From Salinisphaera sp. (GTDB taxonomy: Bacteria > Pseudomonadota > Gammaproteobacteria > Nevskiales > Salinisphaeraceae), in assembly GCA_027858915.1 (NCBI GenBank), contig JAQIBT010000110.1, positions 62,001 to 126,000 of the forward strand: DNA of 64,000 nt, in the 5' to 3' direction. Positions 53,991-63,716 of the stretch are shown one piece after another. How positions within the stretch are numbered: the first letter of the stretch is position 1; each line of letters begins with the position of its first letter. Position numbers and translations under genes: made by a program. The notes under the pieces are model-generated. The model had not been told where the DNA came from and searched no databases. It saw only the letters and a list, made by a program, of their open reading frames with translations.

Positions 53991-54434
53991 CTAGCTTTCG
54001 GCCTGAGCTTCCATCATCTGGTCATATTCGCGAGCCAGTTCCGTCTTCTGGTTGTCGGAAAACACCTTGCCAGCGACCTGGAATACTTCCTGCTCCTCCT
54101 CATCCAGATGATGGGTGACGAGATGTTCCAGCTGCTTTGCGGCCACTAGCCAGCCTGGGGAACTATAGTCGGTCTTTTCGAGTGCTTCGATCAGCTCATC
54201 GATCTCGTGATGTTCGGCCACGCTGTGGCGCGCTTTTTCCTGGCTGGAATCGAACTCCATCATGGGGACGTAGAAATACCGCTCTTCGGCGTTGGCATGA
54301 TGCGTTAGCTCGGCCTTGACCAGCGCGAACAGACCTTCACGCTTGTCGGTGTCGCCATGGGTATCAGACAAGGCCGACAGCAGGCGGCGCTGCTTGTCGT
54401 GGCTTTCGCGTAGCGCTTCAAAAATGGTTTTCAT
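53991..54434 (-). CDS. Hemerythrin HHE-domain protein
   Basis: A 147-residue four-helix protein with the pattern of iron ligands of hemerythrins: ESHDKQ (His12), LTHHANAEERYFYVP, EHHEIDELI and VTHHLDEEEQEVF. Such proteins bind a di-iron centre and are linked to oxygen, nitric oxide or iron handling and stress; the ligand here is unknown. No signal peptide, so cytoplasmic. It stands alone between tRNA-Pro and pilB, with ordinary codon use. Confidence 0.88.
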   Translation of the reverse strand: MKTIFEALRESHDKQRRLLSALSDTHGDTDKREGLFALVKAELTHHANAEERYFYVPMMEFDSSQEKARHSVAEHHEIDELIEALEKTDYSSPGWLVAAKQLEHLVTHHLDEEEQEVFQVAGKVFSDNQKTELAREYDQMMEAQAES

Positions 54435-54587
54435 TGGCTTGGTTATTCCGTGTGCTGGTACATGACGTGCTTACAATAGCGCATGGAAGCTTCGGGACAA
54501 ACCGCATAGAATCTGAGCTTTATTCGTGCGTTGCGACTCAGCAATAGAGTTGACTTCACGCGTCACCGAGACAATCCAGGAATCGAG

Positions 54588-56312
54588 ATGGCGACCAAAA
54601 CCCAGTCCAGCGGCTCGTCAGCCCTGGGCGGTCTCGCGCGACAGTTGGTCGAAGACGGCCTGATAGACGCTGGGCGCGCGGCCGATATTCAAACCGAAGC
54701 ATTGCGTGACGGCGACTCGTTCGTCGCTCGCGTCGTCAGCCGAGGCGTTCTCAGCGCCGCCATCCTGGCCCGGGCAGCCAGCGAAGAATTCTCCATGCCA
54801 CTGCTCGACCTGCGCGCTGTGAATCTCGATCTGGCACCCACCCGGAAAGCACCGGAGGCGCTGATCCGCAAGCACGGCGCCCTGCCGATATTCCAGCGCG
54901 GTCGGACTCTGTATCTGGCGGTCGCTGATCCTACGAATCTGCAGGCGTTGGACGAGTTTCGTTTCAATACCGGCCTGCAGATCGAGCCGATTCTGGTCGA
55001 ACAGGACAAACTCGAGCGGGCCATCGAGTCGAGCTTCAGCGCCATTGACAGTGCGATCGCTGGCCTGGATGACGTCGCGCTCGACAATCTCACCGTAGAC
55101 TCAGGCGAGACCAGCACCGCCGACGTGACGCGCGCCGATACGGAAGACGCGCCGGTGGTGCGATTCGTGAACAAAGTCATGCTCGACGCGATCAACAAGG
55201 GCGCGTCGGACATCCACTTCGAACCCTACGAGAAGAGCTACCGCGTGCGCCAACGCCAGGACGGCGTACTGCGAGAGGTCGCGAGCCCGCCGGCCGCCCT
55301 CGGCATGCGCTTGTCGGCTCGCCTCAAGGTGATGGCGCGGCTTGATCTGGCCGAGCGGCGTATTCCGCAGGACGGACGCATCAAGCTGAACCTGTCGAAG
55401 AACCGCGCCATCGATTTTCGCGTCTCGACCTGTCCTACCCTGCACGGCGAAAAGATCGTGCTGCGCATCCTGGATCCGACCAGCGCCCAAATGGGCATCG
55501 AAGCGCTGGGCTACGAACCCGCCCAACGACAGCTGTTCGAGGACACCATCCATCGCCCTTACGGCATGGTGCTGGTGACTGGCCCGACCGGCAGCGGCAA
55601 GACCGTGTCTCTGTATACCGCGCTCAATATTCTCAATACCTCAGACCGAAATATCTCGACGGCAGAGGATCCTGCTGAAATCAATCTTCCCGGCATCAAC
55701 CAGGTTAATGTCCAGCCGCGCGTAGGCCTGACCTTCGCGGCCTGCCTGCGTGCGTTCCTGCGCCAAGATCCCGACGTGATCATGGTCGGCGAGATCCGGG
55801 ACCTGGAAACAGCGGAGATCGCAATCAAGGCGGCGCAGACCGGGCATATGGTGTTATCGACGCTGCATACCAACGACGCGCCGCAAACGCTCACGCGATT
55901 GATGAACATGGGCGTGCCCGCCTACAACATCGCGGCCTCGGTATCGCTGATCATCGCCCAACGGCTCGCCCGCCGGCTGTGTTCACACTGCAAGCAGACC
56001 ACCGAAGTTCCCAACGAAACGTCGCTGAGCGAAGGCTTTCGACAGGACGAGCTGAAAAGCCTGACCATCTATGAAGCATTTGCGGAAGGCTGCGACCAGT
56101 GCACGGGTGGCTATCGCGGCCGGGTCGGAATCTATCAGGTGATGCCGGTGACCGACGCGATCGGTCAGATCATCATGGAAGGCGGAAACGCCGGCGATAT
56201 CGAGAAGGAAGCCGATCGAAACGGCGTCCTTGACCTGCGCGCCGCAGGCCTCAACAAGGTCCGCCAAGGACTTATCGGCCTCGCTGAACTGCATCGAATC
56301 ACCATCGATTAA
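54588..56312 (+). CDS. pilB: Type IV pilus assembly ATPase PilB (or type II secretion-like GspE)
   Basis: Hexameric cytoplasmic ATPase that drives pilus extension. Seen: N-terminal MshEN/GspE-N domain (residues 15-150), Walker A GPTGSGKT near residue 345, Asp box and Walker B QDPDVIMVGEIRD, His box TGHMVLSTLHTNDA, and the zinc-binding CSHCKQ...CDQC tetracysteine site. Length 574 residues matches PilB. The ATG at 54588 is preceded by AGGA; an upstream open extension is unlikely. No pilC, pilD or pilin gene is adjacent: the next gene is convergent clpA. Confidence 0.93.
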   Translation: MATKTQSSGSSALGGLARQLVEDGLIDAGRAADIQTEALRDGDSFVARVVSRGVLSAAILARAASEEFSMPLLDLRAVNLDLAPTRKAPEALIRKHGALPIFQRGRTLYLAVADPTNLQALDEFRFNTGLQIEPILVEQDKLERAIESSFSAIDSAIAGLDDVALDNLTVDSGETSTADVTRADTEDAPVVRFVNKVMLDAINKGASDIHFEPYEKSYRVRQRQDGVLREVASPPAALGMRLSARLKVMARLDLAERRIPQDGRIKLNLSKNRAIDFRVSTCPTLHGEKIVLRILDPTSAQMGIEALGYEPAQRQLFEDTIHRPYGMVLVTGPTGSGKTVSLYTALNILNTSDRNISTAEDPAEINLPGINQVNVQPRVGLTFAACLRAFLRQDPDVIMVGEIRDLETAEIAIKAAQTGHMVLSTLHTNDAPQTLTRLMNMGVPAYNIAASVSLIIAQRLARRLCSHCKQTTEVPNETSLSEGFRQDELKSLTIYEAFAEGCDQCTGGYRGRVGIYQVMPVTDAIGQIIMEGGNAGDIEKEADRNGVLDLRAAGLNKVRQGLIGLAELHRITID

Positions 56313-56383
56313 CAAGCCATAGCCGACATTAGCGGGCTGGCTTTGCTATACCGTTCTTCTTGTCGATTCGCAAACTACGCCCT

Positions 56384-56411
56384 AAAAAAGCCCAGGGCAG
56401 GGCCCCAGGCT
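56384..56411 (-). terminator. Intrinsic terminator after clpA
   Basis: On the minus strand AGCCTGGGG pairs with CCCTGGGCT (two G-U pairs, 5-base loop), followed by six T residues. It lies about 30 bases after the clpA stop, in the short convergent gap with pilB. Confidence 0.85.
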
Positions 56412-56440
56412 GCATAAGGCCACGACTGGAAAACGCTGCG

Positions 56441-58705
56441 TCAAGCCTCTGTGGCGGGCTCGGTCGACGATACGTCCAACGCCAGCGCATCGGCGGCCAC
56501 ACGCACAACGACTCGGCCACCGGCTGCCAATCGGCCAAACAGCAACTCCTCGGCTAGCGGGCGTTTGATATTTTCCTGAATCACGCGGGCCATCGGCCGA
56601 GCGCCCATCTTCGCATCGTAGCCGCGTTCGGCCAGCCATTGACGAGCGGCCGGCTCGACCACCAGTTCGACGCTGCGCGCCTCAAGCTGCGCCTCAAGCT
56701 GTAGCAGGAACTTGTCCACCACGCGCCCGATGACTTCACCCTCGAGCGGCGCGAACTGGATGATCGAGTCCAGACGATTACGGAACTCGGGGGTAAAACC
56801 GCGACGTATCGCTTCCATGCCGTCGCTGCTGTTGTCGCTTGGGTTGAAGCCGATACTGCGACGGTCCATCTGTTCAGCGCCCGCGTTGGTGGTCATCACC
56901 AGGATGACGTTGCGGAAATTCGCCTCACGGCCATTGTTGTCGGTGAGCTTGCCATGGTCCATCACCTGCAGCAGCAGGTTGAAGATATCTGGATGCGCTT
57001 TCTCGATCTCGTCAAGCAGCACGACGGAATGCGGCTGCTTGGTGACGGCCTCGGTCAGCAGGCCACCCTGGTCAAAGCCGACATAGCCAGGTGGCGCCCC
57101 GATCAGGCGCGATACGGTGTGCCTCTCCATGTACTCCGACATATCGAAGCGGATCAGCTCCACGCCCAGATGCAGCGCAAGTTGCCGCGTGACCTCGGTC
57201 TTGCCGACGCCGGTCGGGCCGGCGAACAGGAACGAGCCAATCGGCTTGTCACTGTTGTCCAGTCCCGAACGAGACATCTTGATGGCGCTGGCCAGCGAAT
57301 CGACCGCTGCGTCCTGGCCAAAGATGACCAGCTTGAGATCCCGGTCGAGCGTGCGCAGCACATCGCGATCATCCCGCGACACGGTCTTGGACGGAATACG
57401 GGCAATCCGCGAAACCATCTCTTCGATATCGCGCACCTGCACTGTCTTGCGGCGCTTGGTCGACGGCCGCAGACGCAGACGAGCGCCGGCTTCGTCGATC
57501 ACGTCGATTGCCTTGTCCGGGAGATGGCGGTCGTTGATATGCCGTGCGGCGAGCTCGGCGGCTGCCTCCAGCGCGGGCATCGTGAAGCGCACTTGATGAT
57601 GCTCCTCGAAGCGATCCTTCAACCCCTTGAGAATCAACACGGTATCGGCCACGCTCGGCTCTGGTACGTCGACTTTCTGGAAGCGACGCGCCAGCGCGCG
57701 GTCTTTTTCGAAGATGCCGCGAAATTCCTGGTAGGTCGTTGCACCCATGCAGCGCAGTTCGCCCGAGGCCAGTTTTGGCTTGAGCAGATTGGACGCATCC
57801 ATGACGCCGCCGGAGGCCGCGCCGGCGCCGATCACGGTATGGATTTCATCGATGAACAGCACCGAGCCGGCCTGCTTGGCCAATTCGGCCAGCACACCTT
57901 TCAGGCGTTTCTCAAAGTCGCCACGGTATTTCGTACCAGCGATCAGCGCGCCCAGGTCGAGTGAATAGATCACGCTGTGTGCCAGGATATCCGGCACTCG
58001 CTCCTCGACAATCATCCGAGCCAGACCCTCGGCAATCGCCGTCTTGCCCACACCGGCCTCGCCGACCAGCAGAGGATTGTTCTTGCGCCGACGACAGAGC
58101 GTCTGGATCACCCGTTCGATCTCGTGATCCCGCCCAATCAGCGGATCGACATCGCCCTCCGCAGCCTTGCGATTAAGGTTGGTTGCGTACTGCTCGAGCG
58201 CGGACTTGGTGTTTTCACCGCCCTCTTCGCCCTGCTGAGCCTGACTCTGGCCAGCATCGGGCGCTTCGCCGTCTGCCTTGTTGACCCCATGCGAGACGTA
58301 GTTAACCACGTCCAGGCGAGATACACCCTGCTCGTTGAGCAGGTAGACCGCATGCGATTCCTGCTCTGAGAAGATGGCAATCAACACGTTGACCGCCGTG
58401 ACCTCTTTCTTGCCCGACGATTGGACGTGATAGACCGCGCGCTGCAGTACGCGCTGAAAACCCAGCGTCGGCTGCACTTCGTGATCGTCACCGGCGGGAA
58501 CCACCGGCACGTGCGTATCAATATAGCTCTTGAGCTCGCGCTCCAGGCGCGGGATGTCGGCATCCACTGCGCCGAGCACTTCCATCACCGCCGGATTATC
58601 CAGCAGAGACATCAAAAGATGTTCGACGGTCAGCATTTCGTGGTGCTGACGTCGGGCCACCATGAAGGCAGCATCCAGAGCAGTTTGCAGTTCTTGGCTC
58701 AGCAT
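56441..58705 (-). CDS. clpA: ATP-dependent Clp protease ATP-binding subunit ClpA
   Basis: AAA+ unfoldase that feeds proteins to ClpP. Seen: N-terminal Clp-N repeat pair (residues 1-145), Walker [14 protein letters not shown] in D1, [15 protein letters not shown], Walker [11 protein letters not shown] in D2, the ClpP-contact loop region, and [19 protein letters not shown]. The ATG at 58705 ([10 protein letters not shown]) matches relatives. Length 754 residues is normal. It follows its adaptor clpS. Confidence 0.97.
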   Translation of the reverse strand: MLSQELQTALDAAFMVARRQHHEMLTVEHLLMSLLDNPAVMEVLGAVDADIPRLERELKSYIDTHVPVVPAGDDHEVQPTLGFQRVLQRAVYHVQSSGKKEVTAVNVLIAIFSEQESHAVYLLNEQGVSRLDVVNYVSHGVNKADGEAPDAGQSQAQQGEEGGENTKSALEQYATNLNRKAAEGDVDPLIGRDHEIERVIQTLCRRRKNNPLLVGEAGVGKTAIAEGLARMIVEERVPDILAHSVIYSLDLGALIAGTKYRGDFEKRLKGVLAELAKQAGSVLFIDEIHTVIGAGAASGGVMDASNLLKPKLASGELRCMGATTYQEFRGIFEKDRALARRFQKVDVPEPSVADTVLILKGLKDRFEEHHQVRFTMPALEAAAELAARHINDRHLPDKAIDVIDEAGARLRLRPSTKRRKTVQVRDIEEMVSRIARIPSKTVSRDDRDVLRTLDRDLKLVIFGQDAAVDSLASAIKMSRSGLDNSDKPIGSFLFAGPTGVGKTEVTRQLALHLGVELIRFDMSEYMERHTVSRLIGAPPGYVGFDQGGLLTEAVTKQPHSVVLLDEIEKAHPDIFNLLLQVMDHGKLTDNNGREANFRNVILVMTTNAGAEQMDRRSIGFNPSDNSSDGMEAIRRGFTPEFRNRLDSIIQFAPLEGEVIGRVVDKFLLQLEAQLEARSVELVVEPAARQWLAERGYDAKMGARPMARVIQENIKRPLAEELLFGRLAAGGRVVVRVAADALALDVSSTEPATEA

Positions 58706-58764
58706 TTTGCGTCCCCGAACGTAGCGTTCGATTTGGGCCATTCAATCGGCGTCAACAGCACCGA

Positions 58765-59097
58765 TCAGGCTTGTTCCATAGTACACAACAGCGGGTGCTG
58801 ATGGGCACGCGCATGGTCGTTGACCATGGCGACCTTGGTCTCGGCGATCTGAGCCGTATAGGTTCCGGCCACCGCCTTGCCCCGTGTATGTACCGTCAAC
58901 ATGATCTGAACCGCTTTCTCGCGATCCTGCGTGAAATAAATCATCAATACCTCGACTACAAACTCCATCGGCGTGAAGTCGTCGTTGTGCATGATCACTT
59001 TGTATAACGGCGGCCGTTTGGTCTTGGGATCACTTGGGGCAACAGCGGTATCGCCGTCGTCCTGGACGCCCGGATTCGGCTTATCGCTTTGACTCAT
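58765..59097 (-). CDS. clpS: ClpA adaptor ClpS
   Basis: Recognises N-degron substrates and hands them to ClpAP. Seen: variable N-terminal tail, [20 protein letters not shown] with the substrate-pocket residues, and [20 protein letters not shown]. The ATG at 59097 (MSQSDKPN) fits; an upstream start at 59118 is possible. Length 110 residues is normal. Immediately upstream of clpA; the usual infA and cspD neighbours are absent. Confidence 0.97.
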   Translation of the reverse strand: MSQSDKPNPGVQDDGDTAVAPSDPKTKRPPLYKVIMHNDDFTPMEFVVEVLMIYFTQDREKAVQIMLTVHTRGKAVAGTYTAQIAETKVAMVNDHARAHQHPLLCTMEQA

Positions 59098-59224
59098 TAC
59101 CTCGTACCCTTGGATCAAGAACGCGACAACGCGTTTTGGATCATACCGTTGCTTACGAGTGGATATAGTGGTCTAGACGCATCGAATCAATCGCGGGAAT
59201 CCAGTTTTTGATTCGGAAAACGGC

Positions 59225-60238
59225 CTATTCGCCCAGATTTATCGCCAGCTGGCGCCGGATGCGGCTGGGAACATCCTTGGCCACTTCCAAGCGTGCCACG
59301 TTGATCGCGCTGGCAAAAGCCACGGCATCGGCATCGCCGTGCGATTTCACCACGGTCTTTTGCAAACCGACGAAGGTCGCGCCGTTGTACTGACGCGGAT
59401 CGACCCGCTTACGGAAGGCATTGAGCACCGGCATGGCCAGCACGGCGGCCGAACGGGTCAGCAGATTGCGAGAGAATTCCTCACGCAGATACTGGGCCAC
59501 GAGCTTGCCCAAGCCTTCGCTGGTCTTGAGAGCCACATTGCCGACAAAGCCATCGCAAACCACGACATCAACGTCACCAATATAGATGTCGTCGCCTTCG
59601 ACGAAACCGATATAGTTGAGCCCGCTGCTGGACAGCAATTTTCCAGCATCCCGGATCTGCTGATTGCCCTTGATCTCCTCGGAACCGATGTTGAGCAATC
59701 CGACGCGCGGCCGCTCCACTCGGTGAACAGCAGTCGCCAATACCGCACCCATCACTGCGAACTGGAACAGCTGTTCTGGCGTACTCTCAGTGTTGGCACC
59801 GAGATCGAGCATCAGGGTATGGCCCTGACGCGAGGGAATCGGCGAAATGATTGCTGGCCGATCGATGCCATCCAGCGTCTTCAAGACAAACCGCGCGGTC
59901 GCCATCAGCGCGCCGGTATTGCCGGCAGACACGCAAGCGCTGGCCTCGCCTTGATGGACGAGATTGATTGCCACGCGCATGGAAGAGTCTTTCTTCTTGC
60001 GCAGCGACTTGGCCGGCGACTCGCACATGCCGACCACTTCGGAGGCATGGACGATATAAATCCGCTCGTCAGACGACCCACTGCGGCGGTAATCGCCCAG
60101 TGCTTTTTCCAACGACGTTCTGTCACCCACCAAGGCAATCTCGACGTCGTCGTGCTGCGACACGGACGCCAACGCGGCCTGTACAGCCACGCCTGCGCCC
60201 TGGTCGCCGCTCATCGCGTCGACGGCTATACGAATCAA
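59225..60238 (-). CDS. plsX: Phosphate acyltransferase PlsX
   Basis: Makes acyl-phosphate from acyl-ACP for phospholipid synthesis. Seen: IAVDAMSGDQGAGVAVQA at the N-terminus, IVHASEVVGMCESP, CVSAGNTGALMA, LDLGANTESTPEQL and VVCDGFVGNVALKTSEG. Length 337 residues is normal. It follows rpmF as usual, but the fabH-fabD-fabG-acpP-fabF cluster that normally comes next is replaced by clpS-clpA. Confidence 0.97.
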   Translation of the reverse strand: MIRIAVDAMSGDQGAGVAVQAALASVSQHDDVEIALVGDRTSLEKALGDYRRSGSSDERIYIVHASEVVGMCESPAKSLRKKKDSSMRVAINLVHQGEASACVSAGNTGALMATARFVLKTLDGIDRPAIISPIPSRQGHTLMLDLGANTESTPEQLFQFAVMGAVLATAVHRVERPRVGLLNIGSEEIKGNQQIRDAGKLLSSSGLNYIGFVEGDDIYIGDVDVVVCDGFVGNVALKTSEGLGKLVAQYLREEFSRNLLTRSAAVLAMPVLNAFRKRVDPRQYNGATFVGLQKTVVKSHGDADAVAFASAINVARLEVAKDVPSRIRRQLAINLGE

Positions 60239-60274
60239 GACAGTAATCCGGGGCGCGGGGCGCCCGCGTATCTA

Positions 60275-60457
60275 CTACGCGTCTTCGGCTGTTTCAATCA
60301 CGCGCCGGCCACGATAGAAGCCATCGCCGGTCACGTGGTGGCGCCGATGCGTTTCACCGGTGGTCTGGTCGATCGACAAGGTGGGGTGCACCATCCGATC
60401 GTGGGTGCGGCGCTTGTCGCGCTTGGAACGGGATTTGCGGTTTTTCTGAACGGCCAT
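60275..60457 (-). CDS. rpmF: 50S ribosomal protein L32
   Basis: Small ribosomal protein of 60 residues: [20 protein letters not shown] start and [15 protein letters not shown] end match L32. It lacks the zinc-binding Cys pairs of the C+ paralogue, as is usual for gammaproteobacteria. It sits between yceD and plsX, the conserved order. Confidence 0.97.
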   Translation of the reverse strand: MAVQKNRKSRSKRDKRRTHDRMVHPTLSIDQTTGETHRRHHVTGDGFYRGRRVIETAEDA

Positions 60458-60489
60458 GGCGTTGCCTTATCTCGTCACTTGAAAAATGT

Positions 60490-61062
60490 TTAACGCTGCG
60501 GCGGCTCGTCGCTCTTGAGCGACTGCAACACCGCAAACGGATTGGTCTTCCTTTCACCCGCCGATATCTGTTCGGCAGGCGCTTCGATTTCGTACTCGGC
60601 CCGACATTCTGGCCGATGACAGCGGGCCACCAGCGGTAGCGCCAACAACAGCTCATCGTCAACCAGCTCATGGATGTCGATAACGCCGTCCCCAGCCAGT
60701 ATCGGTTCGTCCTCGCGCGGCACGCTGGCCGCAGCGTCATCGTCGCTGACTACAACGCCAGCGATATCTGCTGCAACGGTCGTCTCGAACGATTGCAGAC
60801 AGCGCTGACACGTCATCACCAACTGCCCTGCTGCGCGACCCTTGAGCCGCACCCGCCGCTGTGCATCCTCCGCGAAGTCCAGCGATACCTCAATCACGGG
60901 CGCTTCATCCGCCGCCAACGCACCGCGGGTCCGCGGCAGCTGCTTGAGCGTCAGTTGCCCTGTCAAGGTCTGGCCGGTCAAGGCCAGCCGCCGATAGTCC
61001 AAGATTCTGGCAAGCGTGACCAGCTGTTTCATGGCGCGCGATGTTAGGCCCGGAAGCGTCAT
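60490..61062 (-). CDS. yceD: DUF177 protein YceD (23S rRNA accumulation protein)
   Basis: A 190-residue member of the DUF177 family, needed in relatives for normal 23S rRNA accumulation. Seen: LVMTCQRCLQSFE and CHRPEC with paired cysteines, the acidic GDGVIDIHELVDDELLLALP, and FAVLQSLK near the C-terminus. Starts at 61062 or the ATG at 61032 (MKQLVTLARIL) are both possible. It lies upstream of rpmF, as always in this group. A 13-base match to the mobile element end (61087-61099) lies just upstream. Confidence 0.93.
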   Translation of the reverse strand: MTLPGLTSRAMKQLVTLARILDYRRLALTGQTLTGQLTLKQLPRTRGALAADEAPVIEVSLDFAEDAQRRVRLKGRAAGQLVMTCQRCLQSFETTVAADIAGVVVSDDDAAASVPREDEPILAGDGVIDIHELVDDELLLALPLVARCHRPECRAEYEIEAPAEQISAGERKTNPFAVLQSLKSDEPPQR

Positions 61063-61162
61063 AAGTCAAAGAGATTTTAAGCGCACGTTGCCGTTTCATT
61101 GGGGTGCCAGCGGCACTGGTTTATGATCTGCGCCTCAATCAATCCTCTGGCAAGACAAGCTC

Positions 61163-61753
61163 ATGGCGCGTAAGCAACCTCTCGTGATTCTGGCATCCAG
61201 CTCACCGTGGCGTCGCCAGCTGCTGCAACAGATCGGTATTCGCTTCGAGGCCACCTCGCCGGATATCGATGAAAGCGCGCAACCGGGAGAGTCCAGCCAG
61301 ACGCTCGCGCGAAGGCTGGCCCACAGCAAAGCCGAGACAGTCGCCACCGCCTGGCCCGAAGCCATTGTGATCGGCTCCGACCAGGTGGCAGACGTCAACG
61401 GCACCATCCTCGGCAAACCCGGCCGCGCTGAGCGCGCCATGGAGCAGCTGAGAATGCAGTCCGGCCAGATTGTGCATTTTCATACTGGCCTCTGCGTGCT
61501 GGCACCGACATTCTCGGAGCCGCGTCTTCATGTAGAAACTGTGACAACTCACTTTCGTGAACTCAGCGACGCAGAGATCCAGCGCTATGTGTGCGCCGAA
61601 GACGTCACCGCCACGGCTGGCAGCATGAAATCCGAAGGGCTGGGCATCACGCTTGTCTCAGGTATCGAATCGCGTGATCCCAGCGCGCTGGTGGGGCTGC
61701 CGCTGATCGTCTTGTGCGCGATGTTGCGAGACGCCGGCGTCGACCTGCCCTGA
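61163..61753 (+). CDS. Maf/YceF family nucleotide pyrophosphatase
   Basis: Hydrolyses non-canonical or methylated nucleoside triphosphates; the YceF subgroup acts on 7-methyl-GTP. Seen: LASSSPWRRQLLQQIGI near residues 10-26, GSDQVADVNGTILGKPG, and EGLGITLVSGIESRDPSALVGLPL, all family motifs. Length 196 residues is normal. Its position next to yceD-rpmF-plsX (divergent) and rluC is that of yceF in E. coli, which favours the YceF specificity. Confidence 0.93.
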   Translation: MARKQPLVILASSSPWRRQLLQQIGIRFEATSPDIDESAQPGESSQTLARRLAHSKAETVATAWPEAIVIGSDQVADVNGTILGKPGRAERAMEQLRMQSGQIVHFHTGLCVLAPTFSEPRLHVETVTTHFRELSDAEIQRYVCAEDVTATAGSMKSEGLGITLVSGIESRDPSALVGLPLIVLCAMLRDAGVDLP

Positions 61754-61781
61754 ATTATGTCGTCGTTCACACGCCGCTGAA

Positions 61782-62462
61782 TCACAGCGCCGATTCATCC
61801 CCCGGCAGATTTCTCTGGCGGGCCAGCCATGGCCTCAGCTGACCGATATCGTCCAGCACATCGATCGCGCCGGCTCGACGTAATCGGCGATCATCATGTA
61901 CGCCACAACGCACACCGACGGCGTCGACGCCTGCGGCCTGGGCCATTGCCATATCGTATTCGGTATCGCCCACCACCAGCGCGTACTCGGGCTCCACTGC
62001 CGTGCGCAGCAGAACGTCCTCAACCAGGCGCGGCGCCGGCTTGGGCGCCGATTCGTCGGCACAGCGCGTGACCTTGAAGTAGCCGCGCGTGTCGCTCTCC
62101 TGCATCGCACGATCGAGCCCACGCCGGCTCTTGCCCGTCGCCACTGCCAACGCGAAACCATCCTGCTTAAGCTGAGCCAGCGTTTCCCGAACGGGCTCGA
62201 ACAGTACCGCCCGGCTCCGGGGCCAGCCGCAACGTTCGCGGTAGCGAGACAGTCGCTCCTTGACGCGCCACGGATCCAACTCGGGCCATAGCCGCGCCAA
62301 TACGTCATTGATGCCCAGCCCGATCAGCTCACGCATCTGAGCCGGCGTGCGCTCGGGCAAGCCCGTGTCCTGAATGGCCTGCTGCATGGCGCCGACAATC
62401 TCGTGCGCCGAATCCATGATCGTGCCGTCCCAGTCGAAGATGATCAGCTCGTAGCGTTTCAT
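61782..62462 (-). CDS. HAD-superfamily (subfamily IA) phosphatase
   Basis: A 226-residue HAD hydrolase: DWDGTIMDS (nucleophile Asp10, acid/base Asp12), VATGKSRRGL with the motif II Ser/Thr, KPAPRLV with motif III Lys, and VGDTEYDMAMAQAAG (motif IV). It resembles the phosphoglycolate phosphatase-like proteins found beside rluC in Pseudomonas and relatives; the substrate is unknown. The ATG overlaps the rluC stop by four bases, so it is coupled to rluC. Confidence 0.9.
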   Translation of the reverse strand: MKRYELIIFDWDGTIMDSAHEIVGAMQQAIQDTGLPERTPAQMRELIGLGINDVLARLWPELDPWRVKERLSRYRERCGWPRSRAVLFEPVRETLAQLKQDGFALAVATGKSRRGLDRAMQESDTRGYFKVTRCADESAPKPAPRLVEDVLLRTAVEPEYALVVGDTEYDMAMAQAAGVDAVGVRCGVHDDRRLRRAGAIDVLDDIGQLRPWLARQRNLPGDESAL

Positions 62463-63346
62463 GTAGATGCCTTCATGGAGCTCAGCAGCTGCGCCAGATC
62501 TGCTGGCAACGACGTTTCAAGATGCAAGGCCCGGTCGCCGAAGGCCAGCCGTATGGACGCGGCATGCAGGAACATCCGTCCAAGCCCGCGTTGCTTCCAG
62601 ATCGCCATGCGAGCGTTGGGCCCATATTTGTCGTCGGCTGCCACTGGGTGCCCGGCGTTTGCCGCGTGCACGCGTATCTGATGCGTTCGGCCGGTCTGGA
62701 TCTCGACTTCCATCAAGGTCGCATCGTCGAAGTACTCCAGCGGCGTGAACAAGGACTGGCTCGGCCGTCCGTTCTCGCGATCAACCGTGACTACGCGCTC
62801 GCCGGCCCGCTCCTGGTCACGAGACAGGGGCAGATCAATTTTCAGTTGGCCATGATTCCAGCGCCCTTCCAGCAGCGCCAGATAGCGCTTGGTGGCCGCG
62901 GAATCATTAAGCCCCGCGCGCAAGCCGTCCAACGCTTTTCGCGAGCGCGCCACCAGCAGGCAACCGCTGGTATTCCGGTCCAGCCGATGCACCAGTTCGA
63001 AGTACTCGTTTGGACGCGCCGCACGCAGCACTTCGATAAGACCGAAACGCAGCCCGGTTCCCGCATGTACGGCCAGACCAGCAGGTTTGGCGAACATCAG
63101 GTAATCTGGTGTCTCATCGCAGATGGCGCGCAGCACGCGATCAACAAGACCGTCAGGCGGCCGCCCCGGCTCGGCACTGATTTTCTGGTGCACCGGGGGC
63201 AGACGCACCTCATCGGCTTCGGCCAGTCGGGTGGCAGGCTTGGCCCGACCCTTGTTGATTCGGACTTCACCACTGCGAATGATCTTGTAAATGCGGGATT
63301 TGGGTACGTTCTTGAACAGGCGCAGGAGAAAATTGTCCAAGCGCAT
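62459..63346 (-). CDS. rluC: 23S rRNA pseudouridine(955/2504/2580) synthase
   Basis: Pseudouridylates three sites in 23S rRNA. Seen: N-terminal S4 RNA-binding domain (residues 1-60; RLDNFLLRLFKNVPKS), catalytic Asp123 in VHRLDRNTSGCLLVA, and the RTHQIRVHAANAGHPVAADDKYG block. Length 295 residues is slightly short of E. coli. Divergent from rne, as in gammaproteobacteria generally. Confidence 0.95.
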   Translation of the reverse strand: MRLDNFLLRLFKNVPKSRIYKIIRSGEVRINKGRAKPATRLAEADEVRLPPVHQKISAEPGRPPDGLVDRVLRAICDETPDYLMFAKPAGLAVHAGTGLRFGLIEVLRAARPNEYFELVHRLDRNTSGCLLVARSRKALDGLRAGLNDSAATKRYLALLEGRWNHGQLKIDLPLSRDQERAGERVVTVDRENGRPSQSLFTPLEYFDDATLMEVEIQTGRTHQIRVHAANAGHPVAADDKYGPNARMAIWKQRGLGRMFLHAASIRLAFGDRALHLETSLPADLAQLLSSMKAST

Positions 63347-63716
63347 ACCGTGGTCGTTGGCATCGACCCGGACGTACCGTACTTGAGGCCGCGACGTAGT
63401 CAGATTACACTCCCAAGGTCGTGCAGTTGCGCGGCAAGAAGGCTTTTTTGCCCTTGCCCGCGCTCGCCGACCGACAGTTCAGCAACACGCTTGCGCGCTT
63501 TGCAAAAGCCTATCACGGGCACAGCGCGCGCCGTGTCGTTACCCCACAGAGTTTTCTATTCACCAATGCGCTCCTGCTTAACCGCCTTCATTCATGTTGT
63601 GCTGTCTGCTCTCGTTATCGAGCAGCCACGGCGACGTGCGGCGGCTCGCGTGTCTTTACGCGATGGTCTGCCACTTATACGGACCAGCAGTCGAGCGCCG
63701 TACGGGACCCTTCTCA
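63347..63716 (+). promoter_or_regulatory. rluC-rne divergent region with long rne leader
   Basis: A 370-base gap without a gene. In E. coli rne has a leader of about 360 bases through which RNase E controls its own mRNA; the similar length and position here suggest the same. A possible imperfect hairpin (GCAAGAAGGC with GCCCTTGC around 63432-63460) is seen. I cannot place promoters with confidence. Confidence 0.5.
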
